A stretch of DNA of 64,000 bases from an uncultured Lachnospiraceae bacterium (GCA_910579395.1 CAJTUC010000005.1:62001-126000); one strand, 5' to 3'. Counted from the stretch's first letter, positions 41,487 through 51,379 are shown. Notes: a model not told the origin generated them from the letters alone. Numbers and translations: made by a program.

Positions 41487-43937
41487 TTATTTCACTTTGT
41501 GTTTCTTTCCTTCACTTTGTTTTGCAAGTATTTTTTTCAACCGTTCGGCCGCTTCGTTGGCTGCTTTCGCCTTATCCCTGGCCTCCTTCGATGCCTTTTG
41601 GGCCGCTTCTTTTGCTGCCTCTGCTTCCAACGCGGTAACCCTCGCAGCTTCTTCTGCTTCCTGTCTTTCCTTTTCTTCCTTCGCCTTGCGGATTGCTTCC
41701 GCTTTTGCTTTTTCTATCTCCGCTTTTTCTTCCGTGGTATAGGGCGTATAAGAAAAAATACTGATAGAAAGGGGGGCGCTGACCATTTCGATGGCATAGG
41801 GCTTACCATCCCATTCCTGTTCCAGTGTTCTCTTTTCTCTGGCATTAACGCAGCCGCTTCCACCATATGTTCTGGAGTCCGTATTCAAAATTTCCTTATA
41901 TTTTCCTTCATACGGAACCCCGATGGTGAATTCCTGCTTTGTATTAGCAAAATTCGCGATAACGACTAACGTATCCTCCACTTTTTCCGCTTTACGGAGA
42001 TAAGAAAGCATACAGGCCTGCGGTGTAATACAGTTGATCCACTCGAATCCCTCCCAAGAATCATCCTTCTGATACATGGCAGGAAGCGTCGTATACATTT
42101 TATTTAAATCCGACACCAGCTTATTCAGCTTCTTATGGTCTTCGTTCTCTAACAGTTCCCACTCTATCGCACGCTCTTCATTCCACTCATCATACTCACC
42201 GATATCCTGTCCCATGAACAGCAGTTTTTTACCGGGATGCGTCATCAGATAGGCATAAGTCAGACGCAGGTTCGCGAACTGTTCCTTCCGCTCTCCCGGC
42301 ATCTTTCCAAGCATCGTAGCCTTTCCATGGACAACTTCGTCATGGGAGAAAACAAGCACAAACTTCTCGCTGTACGCGTAGATCATGCTGAAAGTCAGGT
42401 TGTTATGGCAGCCCGAACGGAAGTAAGGGTCGTTCTTAATATAACTCAGGTAATCGTTCATAAAGCCCATATTCCACTTTAAGCCAAAGCCCAGACCGTC
42501 CTCTTTCACATCACCCGTAACCTTCGGCCATGCGGTCGATTCTTCCGCGATCAGCAGCACACTTTCGTCTCTTTTTTTCACAATAGAATTCAAATGCTTT
42601 AAAAATTCCACCGCTTCCAGATTTTCATTCCCGCCATACATATTGGCTACCCATTCGCCGCTGTTCTTGCCATAATCCAGATAAAGCATGGAAGCTACTG
42701 CATCCATACGGATACCGTCCGCATGATACTGTTCGAGCCAGTACAGCGCATTGGCGATCAGATAATTCTTAACTTCCGGACGGCCATAGTTATAAATGAG
42801 CGTGCCCCAGTGCGGATGGCTTCCCTGACGCGGGTCGGCATGCTCGTAAAGGCATGTCCCGTCAAAATTGGACAGTCCATGCGTATCTCTCGGAAAATGT
42901 GCGGGCACCCAGTCCAGAATGACTCCAATGCCGGCTTTGTGCATTTCGTTCATGAAATACATAAAATCTTCTGCTGTACCATACCTGGCCGTCGGCGCGT
43001 AATAACCGATGACCTGATATCCCCAGGAACCGTCGAAAGGATGCTCCATCACCGGCATCAACTCCACATGGGTATAGTTCATTTGCTTCATATAATCGAT
43101 AATTTTGGGCGCCAGTTCCCGATAGTTCAGGTAGGGTCTCTCATCCTCCGGTTTGGCAAAAGAGCCGAGATATAATTCATAGATGCTGATTGGAGAATTC
43201 ACCTCTTGCGCCTTTTTCCGGTTTTTCATCCATTTGGCATCTTCCCATTCAAAGCCGTCTAGCGACCTGACAACAGAAGCCGTATCGGGCCGCAGCTGCT
43301 GGCCAAACGCATAGGGGTCTGCCTTTAAATAGGTCATGCCGCCCTTTGCTTTCAGTTCAAATTTATAGCAGTCGCCTTCCTTTACGCCCGGAATAAAAAT
43401 TTCAAAAATACCTGAATCCCATAATCTCCGCATTTGATGGACTCGTCCATCCCAGCCGTTAAAATCGCCAACCGTACTGACGCGCACCGCATTCGGCGCC
43501 CAGACTGCAAAATAAACGCCGTCAACACCGTCAAGTTTCATCGGATGCGCCCCAAGCTTTTCATAAATCGTATAATGAATGCCCGCATTGAATTTCTCCG
43601 CATCCTCTTTGGTGATCTGCGGTTTAAAATTATAGGCATCCTTTACCTTCTTCAAAGAACCATCTTCATATTCTGCAATATATTCATATGAAAAGAGCGT
43701 TTTCCCGGGAATCATGGCTGCGAAATACCCGGTCTCATCAACGCATTCCATCTGATAACTCTTATCGCCCGTCTCCGGCTGAATACGTACCTTTCCGGCC
43801 CCCGGAAGAAATGCCTGAACCACAACATTGCTGCCGGATATATGGGCGCCTAATATCTCATGCGGATTATCCGACTCCGAATAAATGATTCCCTCGATCT
43901 CGGCCCAGTTCATTAATTTATAAAGTCTCTTATTCAT
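41487..43937 (-). CDS. glgB: 1,4-alpha-glucan branching enzyme with C-terminal coiled coil
   Basis: The enzyme forms alpha-1,6 branches in glycogen. It has an N-terminal CBM48/beta-sandwich region (residues about 10-200), then a GH13 barrel with DGIRMDAVASMLY (nucleophile Asp), LLIAEESTAWP (acid/base Glu) and FSHDEVVHGKATML. The normal enzyme ends near residue 740. Here about 75 extra residues rich in Ala, Glu and Lys (KAKEEKERQEAEEAARVTAL and beyond) form a probable coiled coil. AAAGGAG precedes the ATG. No other glycogen genes are in the window. Confidence 0.95.
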   Translation of the reverse strand: MNKRLYKLMNWAEIEGIIYSESDNPHEILGAHISGSNVVVQAFLPGAGKVRIQPETGDKSYQMECVDETGYFAAMIPGKTLFSYEYIAEYEDGSLKKVKDAYNFKPQITKEDAEKFNAGIHYTIYEKLGAHPMKLDGVDGVYFAVWAPNAVRVSTVGDFNGWDGRVHQMRRLWDSGIFEIFIPGVKEGDCYKFELKAKGGMTYLKADPYAFGQQLRPDTASVVRSLDGFEWEDAKWMKNRKKAQEVNSPISIYELYLGSFAKPEDERPYLNYRELAPKIIDYMKQMNYTHVELMPVMEHPFDGSWGYQVIGYYAPTARYGTAEDFMYFMNEMHKAGIGVILDWVPAHFPRDTHGLSNFDGTCLYEHADPRQGSHPHWGTLIYNYGRPEVKNYLIANALYWLEQYHADGIRMDAVASMLYLDYGKNSGEWVANMYGGNENLEAVEFLKHLNSIVKKRDESVLLIAEESTAWPKVTGDVKEDGLGFGLKWNMGFMNDYLSYIKNDPYFRSGCHNNLTFSMIYAYSEKFVLVFSHDEVVHGKATMLGKMPGERKEQFANLRLTYAYLMTHPGKKLLFMGQDIGEYDEWNEERAIEWELLENEDHKKLNKLVSDLNKMYTTLPAMYQKDDSWEGFEWINCITPQACMLSYLRKAEKVEDTLVVIANFANTKQEFTIGVPYEGKYKEILNTDSRTYGGSGCVNAREKRTLEQEWDGKPYAIEMVSAPLSISIFSYTPYTTEEKAEIEKAKAEAIRKAKEEKERQEAEEAARVTALEAEAAKEAAQKASKEARDKAKAANEAAERLKKILAKQSEGKKHKVK

Positions 43938-43972
43938 TGCTCTGAATGCTCCTTTCTTATTTTCCGGTCAGC

Positions 43973-45214
43973 CTAATCCTCAAGAGAATGAATCAGGATA
44001 CCGCTTCGCAGTTTCGGCTCAAACCATGTTGATTTCGGCGGCATCAGCTTCCCGGCATCGGAAACCGCAAATAACTCATGAATATCGGTCGGATACATAG
44101 CAAAAGCCGCCCTGCAGTCTGTATGCACTCTTCTTTCCAGTTCTTCAAGCCCCCGGATTCCTCCGACAAAATCAATTCTGCCGTCGCTCTTCGGGTCAAG
44201 AATGTCGAGCACTGGCTGTAACAGAAAATTCTGCAGAAGTGCCACATCCAAATCCCTGACCGGGTCCCCGGTCAACATTTCCGTTCTCACCGAAAGCTTA
44301 TACCAGGTATCTTTCAGATACATTCCTATCTCACCTTTTTTCACAGGATGATACGGCGCATCTCCGACTTTTTCTGTCTCAAATATTTCACGCACTTTAT
44401 CGAGAAATTCCTCTTCCGTATAACCGTTCAAAGATTTGACGACTCTGTTGTAATCCATGATAAAGAGCTGGTCATCAGGAAAAATGACGGACAGAAAATA
44501 ATTGAAAGCCTCCTGCCCCGTATACCCCGGATTTTCTTTCCGTCGTTTCTGGGAAACTCTCACGGCGGAAGCACACCTGTGATGCCCATCCGCTATGTAC
44601 ACCGCATCCACTTTGGCAAATCCTGCCCTGATCGCCTCGATGGACTGTACATCGTCAATCCGCCAGACCCTGTGCACAATGCCGTCGTCAGCCGTAAAAT
44701 TATACAACGGCTGCTTTGTCATTGCCTTATCCACCTCTGCCTGTATATCCGCCATTTTCCTGTAAGTCAGAAAAATTGGTCCGGTCTGTGCATTACAGAT
44801 ATCCACATGACGGATTCTGTCAGCTTCCTTCTCCGCCCTCGTGTTCTCATGTTTCTTAATGATTTCCTTCTCATAATCGTCCACGGAAGCGCAGGCGCCG
44901 ATTCCAATCTGGGACCTGCCGTTCATGACAAGCTCATAGACATAATAAGCCGGTGCATCCTCTGTCACAAACTCTCCCCGCTTTATCATCTCCCGAAGCA
45001 TCTCCCGCGCCTTCTCATAAACCTCCGGCGCATACATATCATAATCTTCCGGGAACTGAGTTTCCGGTCTGTCAATACGCAGGAAAGAAAGTGTATCGCC
45101 CGCCACCTTCTCCCTTGCCTCCCGTCTGTCGTACACATCATACGGTAACGCCGCAATTTTCTCGACCAGATCTTCTCTTGGTCTTAAAGCCTTAAATGGA
45201 ATAATATCAGCCAT
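43973..45214 (-). CDS. DUF1015 family protein
   Basis: A 413-residue protein of the DUF1015 family, recognised from its start (IIPFKALRPREDLVEKIAAL PYDVY), the central ADGHHRCASAVR segment and its length. The biochemical role is not established. The family is often encoded near serA/serC, which lie about 500 bases away here but are separated by a terminator and a plus-strand gene. It sits 35 bases before glgB. Confidence 0.87.
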   Translation of the reverse strand: MADIIPFKALRPREDLVEKIAALPYDVYDRREAREKVAGDTLSFLRIDRPETQFPEDYDMYAPEVYEKAREMLREMIKRGEFVTEDAPAYYVYELVMNGRSQIGIGACASVDDYEKEIIKKHENTRAEKEADRIRHVDICNAQTGPIFLTYRKMADIQAEVDKAMTKQPLYNFTADDGIVHRVWRIDDVQSIEAIRAGFAKVDAVYIADGHHRCASAVRVSQKRRKENPGYTGQEAFNYFLSVIFPDDQLFIMDYNRVVKSLNGYTEEEFLDKVREIFETEKVGDAPYHPVKKGEIGMYLKDTWYKLSVRTEMLTGDPVRDLDVALLQNFLLQPVLDILDPKSDGRIDFVGGIRGLEELERRVHTDCRAAFAMYPTDIHELFAVSDAGKLMPPKSTWFEPKLRSGILIHSLED

Positions 45215-45328
45215 CCTCTTGTCCGTTCCCTTTTCTCGTTCTATCTCGTAATTCTTCTTTTTATTTTATCAAAAATGCCTGTACAGCACAAGCATTCAAT
45301 GCTAAAATATATACTGCGTTGTTATTTT

Positions 45329-45360
45329 AACTTACGATGCTGGCGGCGGCATCGTAAGTT
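45329..45360. other. Perfect 12-bp hairpin in the leader of the 45391 gene
   Basis: AACTTACGATGC and GCATCGTAAGTT flank an 8-base loop (tggcggcg), about 30 bases before the small gene's start. There is no T-run after it, so a terminator is unlikely. Confidence 0.6.
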
Positions 45361-45390
45361 ATTCTAAATATTGAGAAAGGGATGAAAACT

Positions 45391-45645
45391 ATGACGCCGG
45401 AAAATGCAGAAATTCTTCATAAGATCAATGCCTATGCTGAAAAAACACTTGCCGATATCGACCCGCAGAAAACACCGATTTCCTTTCAGCTTGAGACCTT
45501 AAAACCGGTCATGGAGGAAATTGCGAAGGAAAAGGGAATGGCCCTTGAAGATGTCTTTATTCTTTATATGGACCTGGCAAGCGAAGTTGCAGTCAAGGCA
45601 GAAGAACAGTTCCAGACAGAACTGAAAGATAACAATATCTTTTAA
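45391..45645 (+). CDS. Small conserved-type hypothetical protein, 84 residues
   Basis: An acidic, helical, soluble protein with no family I recognise (TPENAEILHKINAYAEKTLA near the start, LASEVAVKAEEQFQTELKD near the end). The ATG at 45391 is 9 bases after AAAGGG; an ATG three codons upstream is too close to that site. It is a single-gene unit with a leader hairpin and a strong terminator, which argues that it is real and expressed. Confidence 0.7.
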   Translation: MTPENAEILHKINAYAEKTLADIDPQKTPISFQLETLKPVMEEIAKEKGMALEDVFILYMDLASEVAVKAEEQFQTELKDNNIF

Positions 45646-45673
45646 CGCTTTATTTTTATATGTGATTCACATA

Positions 45674-45714
45674 AAAGCTCCCATACCGCCAAACAGCGGC
45701 ACGGGAGTTTTCTT
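45674..45714. terminator. Terminator between the small gene and serA
   Basis: AAGCTCCCATACCGC pairs with GCGGCACGGGAGTT around a short loop, followed by TTCTTTTTATT on the plus strand and by A/T-rich sequence on the other. It probably serves both converging genes. Confidence 0.8.
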
Positions 45715-45718
45715 TTTA

Positions 45719-46882
45719 TTATTTGATCACTCTCACGCGGAAAACACCCGGAATGGAGGACAGTGTCTGAATGATATCTTCGGATGCCGGCGTCTCAATA
45801 TCCAGCATCGTATATGCCACTTCACCCTTCGACTTATTGGTCATATCGGAAATATTGATGCCGTTATCGCCGAAGCATGCAGTAAATTTTGTGATCATAT
45901 TCGCAATGTTCTTATGGAAGATTGCAACACGTCCCGCCTGCGTACAGATACCCATATCGCATTTCGGATAGTTGACGCTGTTGATGATATTGCCGTTTTC
46001 CAAATAATCCATCAATTCTTCGACTGCCATTTTCGCGCAGTTATCTTCCGATTCCTCCGTTGATGCACCAAGGTGCGGAATAACAATACAGCCTTCTTTA
46101 CCGGCCGTCACAGGGTTCGGGAAATCGGATACATATTTGCGGACCTTGTCCGCAGCGATGCCGTCGAGAACGGCTTTTTCATCCACAAGAAGATCACGCG
46201 CAAAATTCAGCAGAATCACACCGTCTTTCATCTTTTCAATAGCTTCTTTATTGATCATACCCTTTGTTGCATCCATTAACGGGACATGAATCGTAATGAT
46301 ATCACAGTTTTCATAGATTTCGTCCACATTCAGTGCGTGCTTTACGTCCCGATTCAAGTTCCACGCAGCGTCCACGGAAACATAAGGATCGTATCCGTAT
46401 ACTTCCATGCCGAGATATTTTGCTACATTGGCAACTTTGACACCAATAGCGCCCAGACCGATGATACCCAGTTTTTTATCCCGTACTTCGGTTCCCGCAA
46501 AGTTCTTTTTGGCCTTTTCAGCCGCTTTGGCGATATCTTCTTTATCCTGATTTTCAATGACCCATTCGATACCGCCGATGACATCTCTGGACGCAAGAAG
46601 CATGCCCGCAATGACGAGTTCTTTTACACCGTTCGCATTGGCACCGGGCGTATTGAATACAACGATTCCTTTCTCCGCACATTTATCCAGGGGAATATTG
46701 TTGACGCCTGCGCCTGCTCTCGCAACAGCCAGAAGATTATCCGGCAGTTCCATATCGTGCATCGCCGCGCTTCTGACCAGAATGCCGTCGGCTTCCACAA
46801 TGTTTTCCGTCTGCGCATAATCTTTGCTGAATTTTTCGGTTCCCACTTTCGAAATGGGATTTAAACATAAATATTTGAACAT
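45719..46882 (-). CDS. serA: D-3-phosphoglycerate dehydrogenase
   Basis: The first step of serine synthesis. This is a 387-residue short-type enzyme with the NAD motif GIIGLGAIGVKVANVAKYLG, the substrate Arg in LNFARDLLVDEKA, the catalytic His in IPHLGASTEES, and a C-terminal ACT domain (TKFTACFGDNGINISDM) for serine feedback. It lies 34 bases downstream of serC in one operon. Confidence 0.95.
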   Translation of the reverse strand: MFKYLCLNPISKVGTEKFSKDYAQTENIVEADGILVRSAAMHDMELPDNLLAVARAGAGVNNIPLDKCAEKGIVVFNTPGANANGVKELVIAGMLLASRDVIGGIEWVIENQDKEDIAKAAEKAKKNFAGTEVRDKKLGIIGLGAIGVKVANVAKYLGMEVYGYDPYVSVDAAWNLNRDVKHALNVDEIYENCDIITIHVPLMDATKGMINKEAIEKMKDGVILLNFARDLLVDEKAVLDGIAADKVRKYVSDFPNPVTAGKEGCIVIPHLGASTEESEDNCAKMAVEELMDYLENGNIINSVNYPKCDMGICTQAGRVAIFHKNIANMITKFTACFGDNGINISDMTNKSKGEVAYTMLDIETPASEDIIQTLSSIPGVFRVRVIK

Positions 46883-46916
46883 TTTTTTTCCTCTCTTCTT
46901 CTGAACAGGCTGCGCC

Positions 46917-47999
46917 TTATTGATTCTCCTTCTCGAATTCCTTCATAAATGCGACGAGTTTTTCCACGCCTTCTATCGGCATTGCGTTATAGATGCTCGC
47001 GCGCATACCGCCTACGCTGCGGTGGCCTTTCAGATTGACGAAGCCGGCCGCTTCCGCCGCTTTGATAAATTTGGCATCCATTTCATCATTTTCAGTTACG
47101 AAAGGCACATTCATGAGCGAACGGTCTTCATTTCTGACGGTTCCTTTGAACAGGCTGCTCTCATCCAGAAAATCATACAAGATTTTCGCTTTTTTCTCAT
47201 TCAACTCTTTCATCGCTTCAAGACCGCCGTTCTTTAACAGCCATTTGAACACTTTACCGCAGATATAAATGCCATAGCACGGCGGCGTATTATATAAAGA
47301 ATCATTGTCCGCCTGTACTTTATAATTCATCATGGTAGGCGTTCCGGGCAGAACATCCTCCCGCAGAAGATCTTCTCTGATGATAACGACCTGTGTGCCC
47401 GCAGGTCCTACATTCTTCTGCACGCCCGCATAAATCATGCCATATTTGGTCACATCCATCGGCTCTGACAGGAAACAGGAAGATACGTCCGAAACAAGAA
47501 TCTTTCCTTTCGTATCCGGAAGCGTATGGTATTTGGTGCCATAAATGGTATTATTTTCACAAATATAAACATAATCCATGTCATCCGTTATCGGCAGGTT
47601 GGAGCAGTCAGGAATATAGGAAAAAGTCTTATCCGCAGAAGATGCCAGCTCTACCGCTTCCCCATACATCTTCGCTTCCGCAAAGGCTTTCTTCGCCCAC
47701 TGTCCTGTCAATATGTAACCTGCCTTGCGGTTCTTCATCAGATTCATCGGCACAGACGCAAAAATCAGGCTCGCACCGCCCTGTAAGAACAGAACCTTGT
47801 AATTATCCGGAATATTTAACAGCGTTCTCAAATCTGCCTCCGCTTCCTTGATGATCGTATCGTAGGCTTTGGAACGATGGCTCATTTCCATAACGGACAT
47901 ACCGGTTCCTTTATAGTCTAACATTTCCTCCGCTGCTTCTTTTAACACTTCTTCAGGTAAAACTGCCGGACCTGCTGAAAAATTGTATACTCTTGCCAC
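46917..47999 (-). CDS. serC: Phosphoserine aminotransferase
   Basis: A 360-residue PLP enzyme making phosphoserine from phosphohydroxypyruvate and glutamate. The N-terminus is VYNFSAGPAVLPEEVLKEAA, MSVMEMSHRSKAYD is the conserved substrate region, and the PLP lysine lies in IYAGVQKNVGPAG. GGGAGGAG precedes the start. It leads the serC-serA operon and has its own promoter. Confidence 0.96.
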   Translation of the reverse strand: MARVYNFSAGPAVLPEEVLKEAAEEMLDYKGTGMSVMEMSHRSKAYDTIIKEAEADLRTLLNIPDNYKVLFLQGGASLIFASVPMNLMKNRKAGYILTGQWAKKAFAEAKMYGEAVELASSADKTFSYIPDCSNLPITDDMDYVYICENNTIYGTKYHTLPDTKGKILVSDVSSCFLSEPMDVTKYGMIYAGVQKNVGPAGTQVVIIREDLLREDVLPGTPTMMNYKVQADNDSLYNTPPCYGIYICGKVFKWLLKNGGLEAMKELNEKKAKILYDFLDESSLFKGTVRNEDRSLMNVPFVTENDEMDAKFIKAAEAAGFVNLKGHRSVGGMRASIYNAMPIEGVEKLVAFMKEFEKENQ

Positions 48000-48043
48000 T
48001 CTTTTCTCCTCCCGCTATCGTTTAAATTTATGAACTAAATGCT

Positions 48044-48072
48044 ATTTTACCTTTATCAAGCACTTTAGTCAA
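48044..48072 (-). promoter_or_regulatory. Promoter of serC-serA
   Basis: Minus-strand TTGACT (48067-48072) and TAAAAT (48044-48049), spacer 17 bases, about 45 bases before the serC start codon. Confidence 0.75.
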
Positions 48073-48100
48073 TTACCATAATAAAAAAATTCTTAACAGG

Positions 48101-48272
48101 TTATAATTCCACCTCCGGCCGGGCAGCGCACAGATTCCTTTGTCGGCACGCTCCCGCTCCGCAAAAAGGCACAGCAGATGCTAAGCTCGTGAAGAACCTC
48201 GCTAAGCACTGGTGCTTTTTAAGGGCCTCCTTCAGGAATCTGTGCGCTGCCCGGCCGGAGGCGGAATTATAA
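48101..48272 (+). repeat. Long-hairpin element, copy 2 (172 nt)
   Basis: Arms of 39 bases at each end (starting TTATAATTCC and ending GGAATTATAA) pair with one mismatch. The inside has GGCACGCTCCCGCTCCGC, two TAAG motifs (GATGCTAAGC, GCTAAGCACTGG) and AAGGGCCTCC, shared with copy 3. It ends two bases before the L,D-transpeptidase stop codon and lies just behind the serC promoter. Confidence 0.85.
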
Positions 48273-48274
48273 TC

Positions 48275-49672
48275 TCAATAATACATCACAACCGGCGTTC
48301 CGACCTCTACCATTTCATACATCTGCACCATTGCATTATACGGGGTGTTGATACAGCCATGAGAGCCGTTTGTCTGGTAAATGTTACCGCCGTATTTGCT
48401 CCGCCAGGAAGCGTCGTGAATTCCGATATTTCCCTTGACCGGCATCCAGAAATTGACATGGGAAGCATATCCTTCTCCCCGCAGGATACGGTCCTGTTGC
48501 TTCAGATATACATAATTGACCCCCGAAGGCGTTCCCATGCGCCTTGAAATATTTCCGGTGACAACGGGAGTCTCAATCTGCAGTTCCCCGTTCAGATAAT
48601 AATACATCATCTGTTCACCCATATCGATTTCCACATAGGTATCGCCAATGTCATCTTTTCCCTGTTTCATTGCAGTCTGCAGGTAAGCGGGCGTATGGAC
48701 TTCCTCTTTTTTGTTAAAAAATGCTTCTGTCAGGTAGGCCGTTTCGGCTTCCTGATCAAGTTTATTTCCATAAATTCCGCCTTCAATCGTGATCATTCCT
48801 CTGTTCGTCGTCTCAAACTGCCGCGTACTGCCTACCGTATCATAATGTTCCGCCAGTCCTGCAACAAATCCCGTAATGGCATCTTCTTTTAACTGCAGTG
48901 CGCCGGTATCATCCAGCGCAAAGCTTCCATCCTCATTCAGCAGAATCCAGTCACATACAATGGAAGCGTCTACCGGTACCAGGTCTTCTCCCATTTGATA
49001 GACAATGCGGCAGTCCTGAAAATCCTCCACCAGCTCCCACTGATGCAGCGTATCCTGCATTTCCGGTGTCAACTCCATATCATAGTAACAGCCCGTATCC
49101 AGCAAAGAAACAGACGATTCACCATTCGCAAGGGCATCCGATGCCACCTGTTTAGCTTTCTCCGCATCCAGCACTTCGCATCGTTCATTCAGCAGCTCAT
49201 ATCCCCGATCTGTCCGAATAATGGCAAGTTCCTTATCCTCACTCGCCTTTCCTGTCAAAAAAGGCATCGATGCAAAGCAGGCATCAAATGCCTCTTCATT
49301 GTAAGAAATGACCGGCTGAACTTCTTCGTTTCTGACCTTCCACAAACTGTCAACCCAAAGCCATGAATTCTGTTTATCAAGATATGCCTTCAGAGATTCC
49401 GCAAAATCATATCCATAATCGATATCGCCCGCCGATATCTGATAAGCATTCTGTTCTTTATCATAAATCGTAATACCGTCATATGCAAACTGTCCGGTAA
49501 GTTCCTGATTTACTTCTTCGATGTTCTTTCCGGTACAATAAATATTATTTATCCATGTGCCATACTCAAAGGCATTCCTGTAATAAACTGCCAGTCCGAT
49601 ATATACGATGGCAAATTGAGAAATAATAATGCTAAACAGCAAAAATATTTTTCTAAAAAAATGCTTCTTCAT
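48275..49672 (-). CDS. L,D-transpeptidase (YkuD) with peptidoglycan-binding region
   Basis: A 465-residue cell-wall enzyme that makes 3-3 cross-links or anchors proteins. It has one N-terminal membrane anchor (residues about 8-30), then a PG-binding_4-like region, and a C-terminal YkuD domain with the catalytic motif IHDASWRSKYGG and SHGCINTP (His, Cys). It acts outside the cytoplasmic membrane. It is the last gene on the minus strand before the long-hairpin element. Confidence 0.93.
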   Translation of the reverse strand: MKKHFFRKIFLLFSIIISQFAIVYIGLAVYYRNAFEYGTWINNIYCTGKNIEEVNQELTGQFAYDGITIYDKEQNAYQISAGDIDYGYDFAESLKAYLDKQNSWLWVDSLWKVRNEEVQPVISYNEEAFDACFASMPFLTGKASEDKELAIIRTDRGYELLNERCEVLDAEKAKQVASDALANGESSVSLLDTGCYYDMELTPEMQDTLHQWELVEDFQDCRIVYQMGEDLVPVDASIVCDWILLNEDGSFALDDTGALQLKEDAITGFVAGLAEHYDTVGSTRQFETTNRGMITIEGGIYGNKLDQEAETAYLTEAFFNKKEEVHTPAYLQTAMKQGKDDIGDTYVEIDMGEQMMYYYLNGELQIETPVVTGNISRRMGTPSGVNYVYLKQQDRILRGEGYASHVNFWMPVKGNIGIHDASWRSKYGGNIYQTNGSHGCINTPYNAMVQMYEMVEVGTPVVMYY

Positions 49673-49702
49673 AAAACTTCCTTTTTATCCATGCAGAAGT
49701 CT

Positions 49703-51379
49703 TCATTTCTTTGCAAGATCCTGCGCATCAAAAGCATCGCTGATCGGCGCACCTGCAGGCACCATCGGGAATACCTTATCATCCTCAGGAATCATGCAGT
49801 CCAATAAAACAGGGGCTTTTAACGCAATCGCTTTTTCAATGGCAGGCGCCACTTCTTCTTTCTTTGTCACGCGTATTGCCGTACAGCCAAGCCCTTCCGC
49901 CACTTTGCAGAAATCTACCTTATCCTGCAGAACAGTCTGTGAATAGCGTTTCTCATAAAATAAAGTCTGCCACTGTCTCACCATGCCCAATACATGGTTA
50001 TTGATGACAATCTGGATGATCGGAATATTATACCTGCTCGCCGTTGCGAGCTCGTTCATATTCATTCTGAAACAACCGTCTCCTGCAATATTGACACAGA
50101 TTTTGTCCGGACTGCCGACTTTTGCGCCGATGCACGCGCCAAGTCCATATCCCATCGTGCCAAGTCCGCCGGAAGAAAGGAATGTACGCGGTCTTGAGTA
50201 TTTATAATACTGCGCCGCCCACATCTGATGCTGGCCGACATCCGTTGTGATGATCGCCTGTCCGCCTGTAATACGGTCCAGTTCTTCCATGATATAAGGA
50301 CAGGATAATACGCTCGAATCATAGTTCAGCGGATATTTTTCTTTTAATTCCATAATATGCGCAGTCCACTCTTCATGCTCCTGTTTTTCTAATTTGGAAT
50401 TGATTTTACTGAGTACTTCTTTCAAATCTCCTACAACAGAAACATCCGTACGGATATTTTTATCGATTTCAGCCGCATCGATATCAATGTGCAGCACCTT
50501 GGCATGTTCCGCAAATTTTTTCGGATTTCCTACGACACGGTCAGAAAATCTTGCGCCCAATGCGATCAGAAGGTCGCATTCGCTGACACCGAAATTCGAT
50601 GCCTTTGTGCCGTGCATACCGATCATGCCGGTATAGAGAGGGTCGCGTCCGTCATAAACGCCTTTTCCCATCAGCGTATCGCATACGGGTGCGCCCGCTT
50701 TTGCCGCAAACTCCCGGACTTCTTCATATGCTCCTGAAATGACCGCACCGCCTCCTACATAGATAAAAGGCTTTTTTGCCTCTTTGATCAAAGCAATCGC
50801 TTTCTCAATATCGGCTTCGTTATCTCTTTCTTTTACAGATGCTTCCGCCGCCGGCATCTTCGTGTATTCGCACTGATTGGCCGTAACATCCTTGGTAATA
50901 TCAACCAGAACCGGCCCCGGCCTGCCGCTTTTTGCGATTGCAAAGGCTTTGCGAATCGTATCTGCCAGAATGTTGACATCTTTTACAATATATCCGTGTT
51001 TCGTGATCGGCATAGTCACGCCTGCGATATCGACTTCCTGAAAAGAATCTTTGCCGAGCAAGGGCAGATTCACGTTACAAGTGATCGCTACCATCGGTAC
51101 GGAATCCATATAGGCGGTTGCAATACCGGTCACAAGGTTCGTGGCTCCCGGACCGCTCGTCGCCATGCAGACACCGACTTTGCCGGTCGCTCTGGCATAG
51201 CCGTCCGCAGCATGGGCTGCTCCCTGCTCATGGGAAGTCAGGATATGATTGATTTCATCACTATGCTTATATAAAGCATCATATACGTTCAAAATAGTGC
51301 CGCCGGGATAACCGAATACGGTATCGACTCCCTGCTCTTTCAAACATTCTACAACGATTTCTGCACCTGTCAGTAACAT
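49703..51379 (-). CDS. ilvB: Acetolactate synthase, large subunit
   Basis: A 558-residue ThDP/FAD enzyme for the first common step of valine, leucine and isoleucine synthesis. The catalytic Glu is in SHEQGAAHAADGYARATG, and the ThDP/Mg motif is NIAGDGCFRMNMNELATASR. ARFSDRVVGN is the FAD region. No small regulatory subunit (ilvN) gene is adjacent, so feedback control must come from elsewhere or be absent. It follows a coiled-coil protein gene and ilvD. Confidence 0.95.
   Translation of the reverse strand: MLLTGAEIVVECLKEQGVDTVFGYPGGTILNVYDALYKHSDEINHILTSHEQGAAHAADGYARATGKVGVCMATSGPGATNLVTGIATAYMDSVPMVAITCNVNLPLLGKDSFQEVDIAGVTMPITKHGYIVKDVNILADTIRKAFAIAKSGRPGPVLVDITKDVTANQCEYTKMPAAEASVKERDNEADIEKAIALIKEAKKPFIYVGGGAVISGAYEEVREFAAKAGAPVCDTLMGKGVYDGRDPLYTGMIGMHGTKASNFGVSECDLLIALGARFSDRVVGNPKKFAEHAKVLHIDIDAAEIDKNIRTDVSVVGDLKEVLSKINSKLEKQEHEEWTAHIMELKEKYPLNYDSSVLSCPYIMEELDRITGGQAIITTDVGQHQMWAAQYYKYSRPRTFLSSGGLGTMGYGLGACIGAKVGSPDKICVNIAGDGCFRMNMNELATASRYNIPIIQIVINNHVLGMVRQWQTLFYEKRYSQTVLQDKVDFCKVAEGLGCTAIRVTKKEEVAPAIEKAIALKAPVLLDCMIPEDDKVFPMVPAGAPISDAFDAQDLAKK

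Noticed and set aside
41497..41969. Long Phe/Ser/Ala-rich open frames opposite the glgB 3' end
   Set aside because: They mirror the Ala/Glu/Lys coiled-coil codons of glgB on the other strand and lack ribosome sites.
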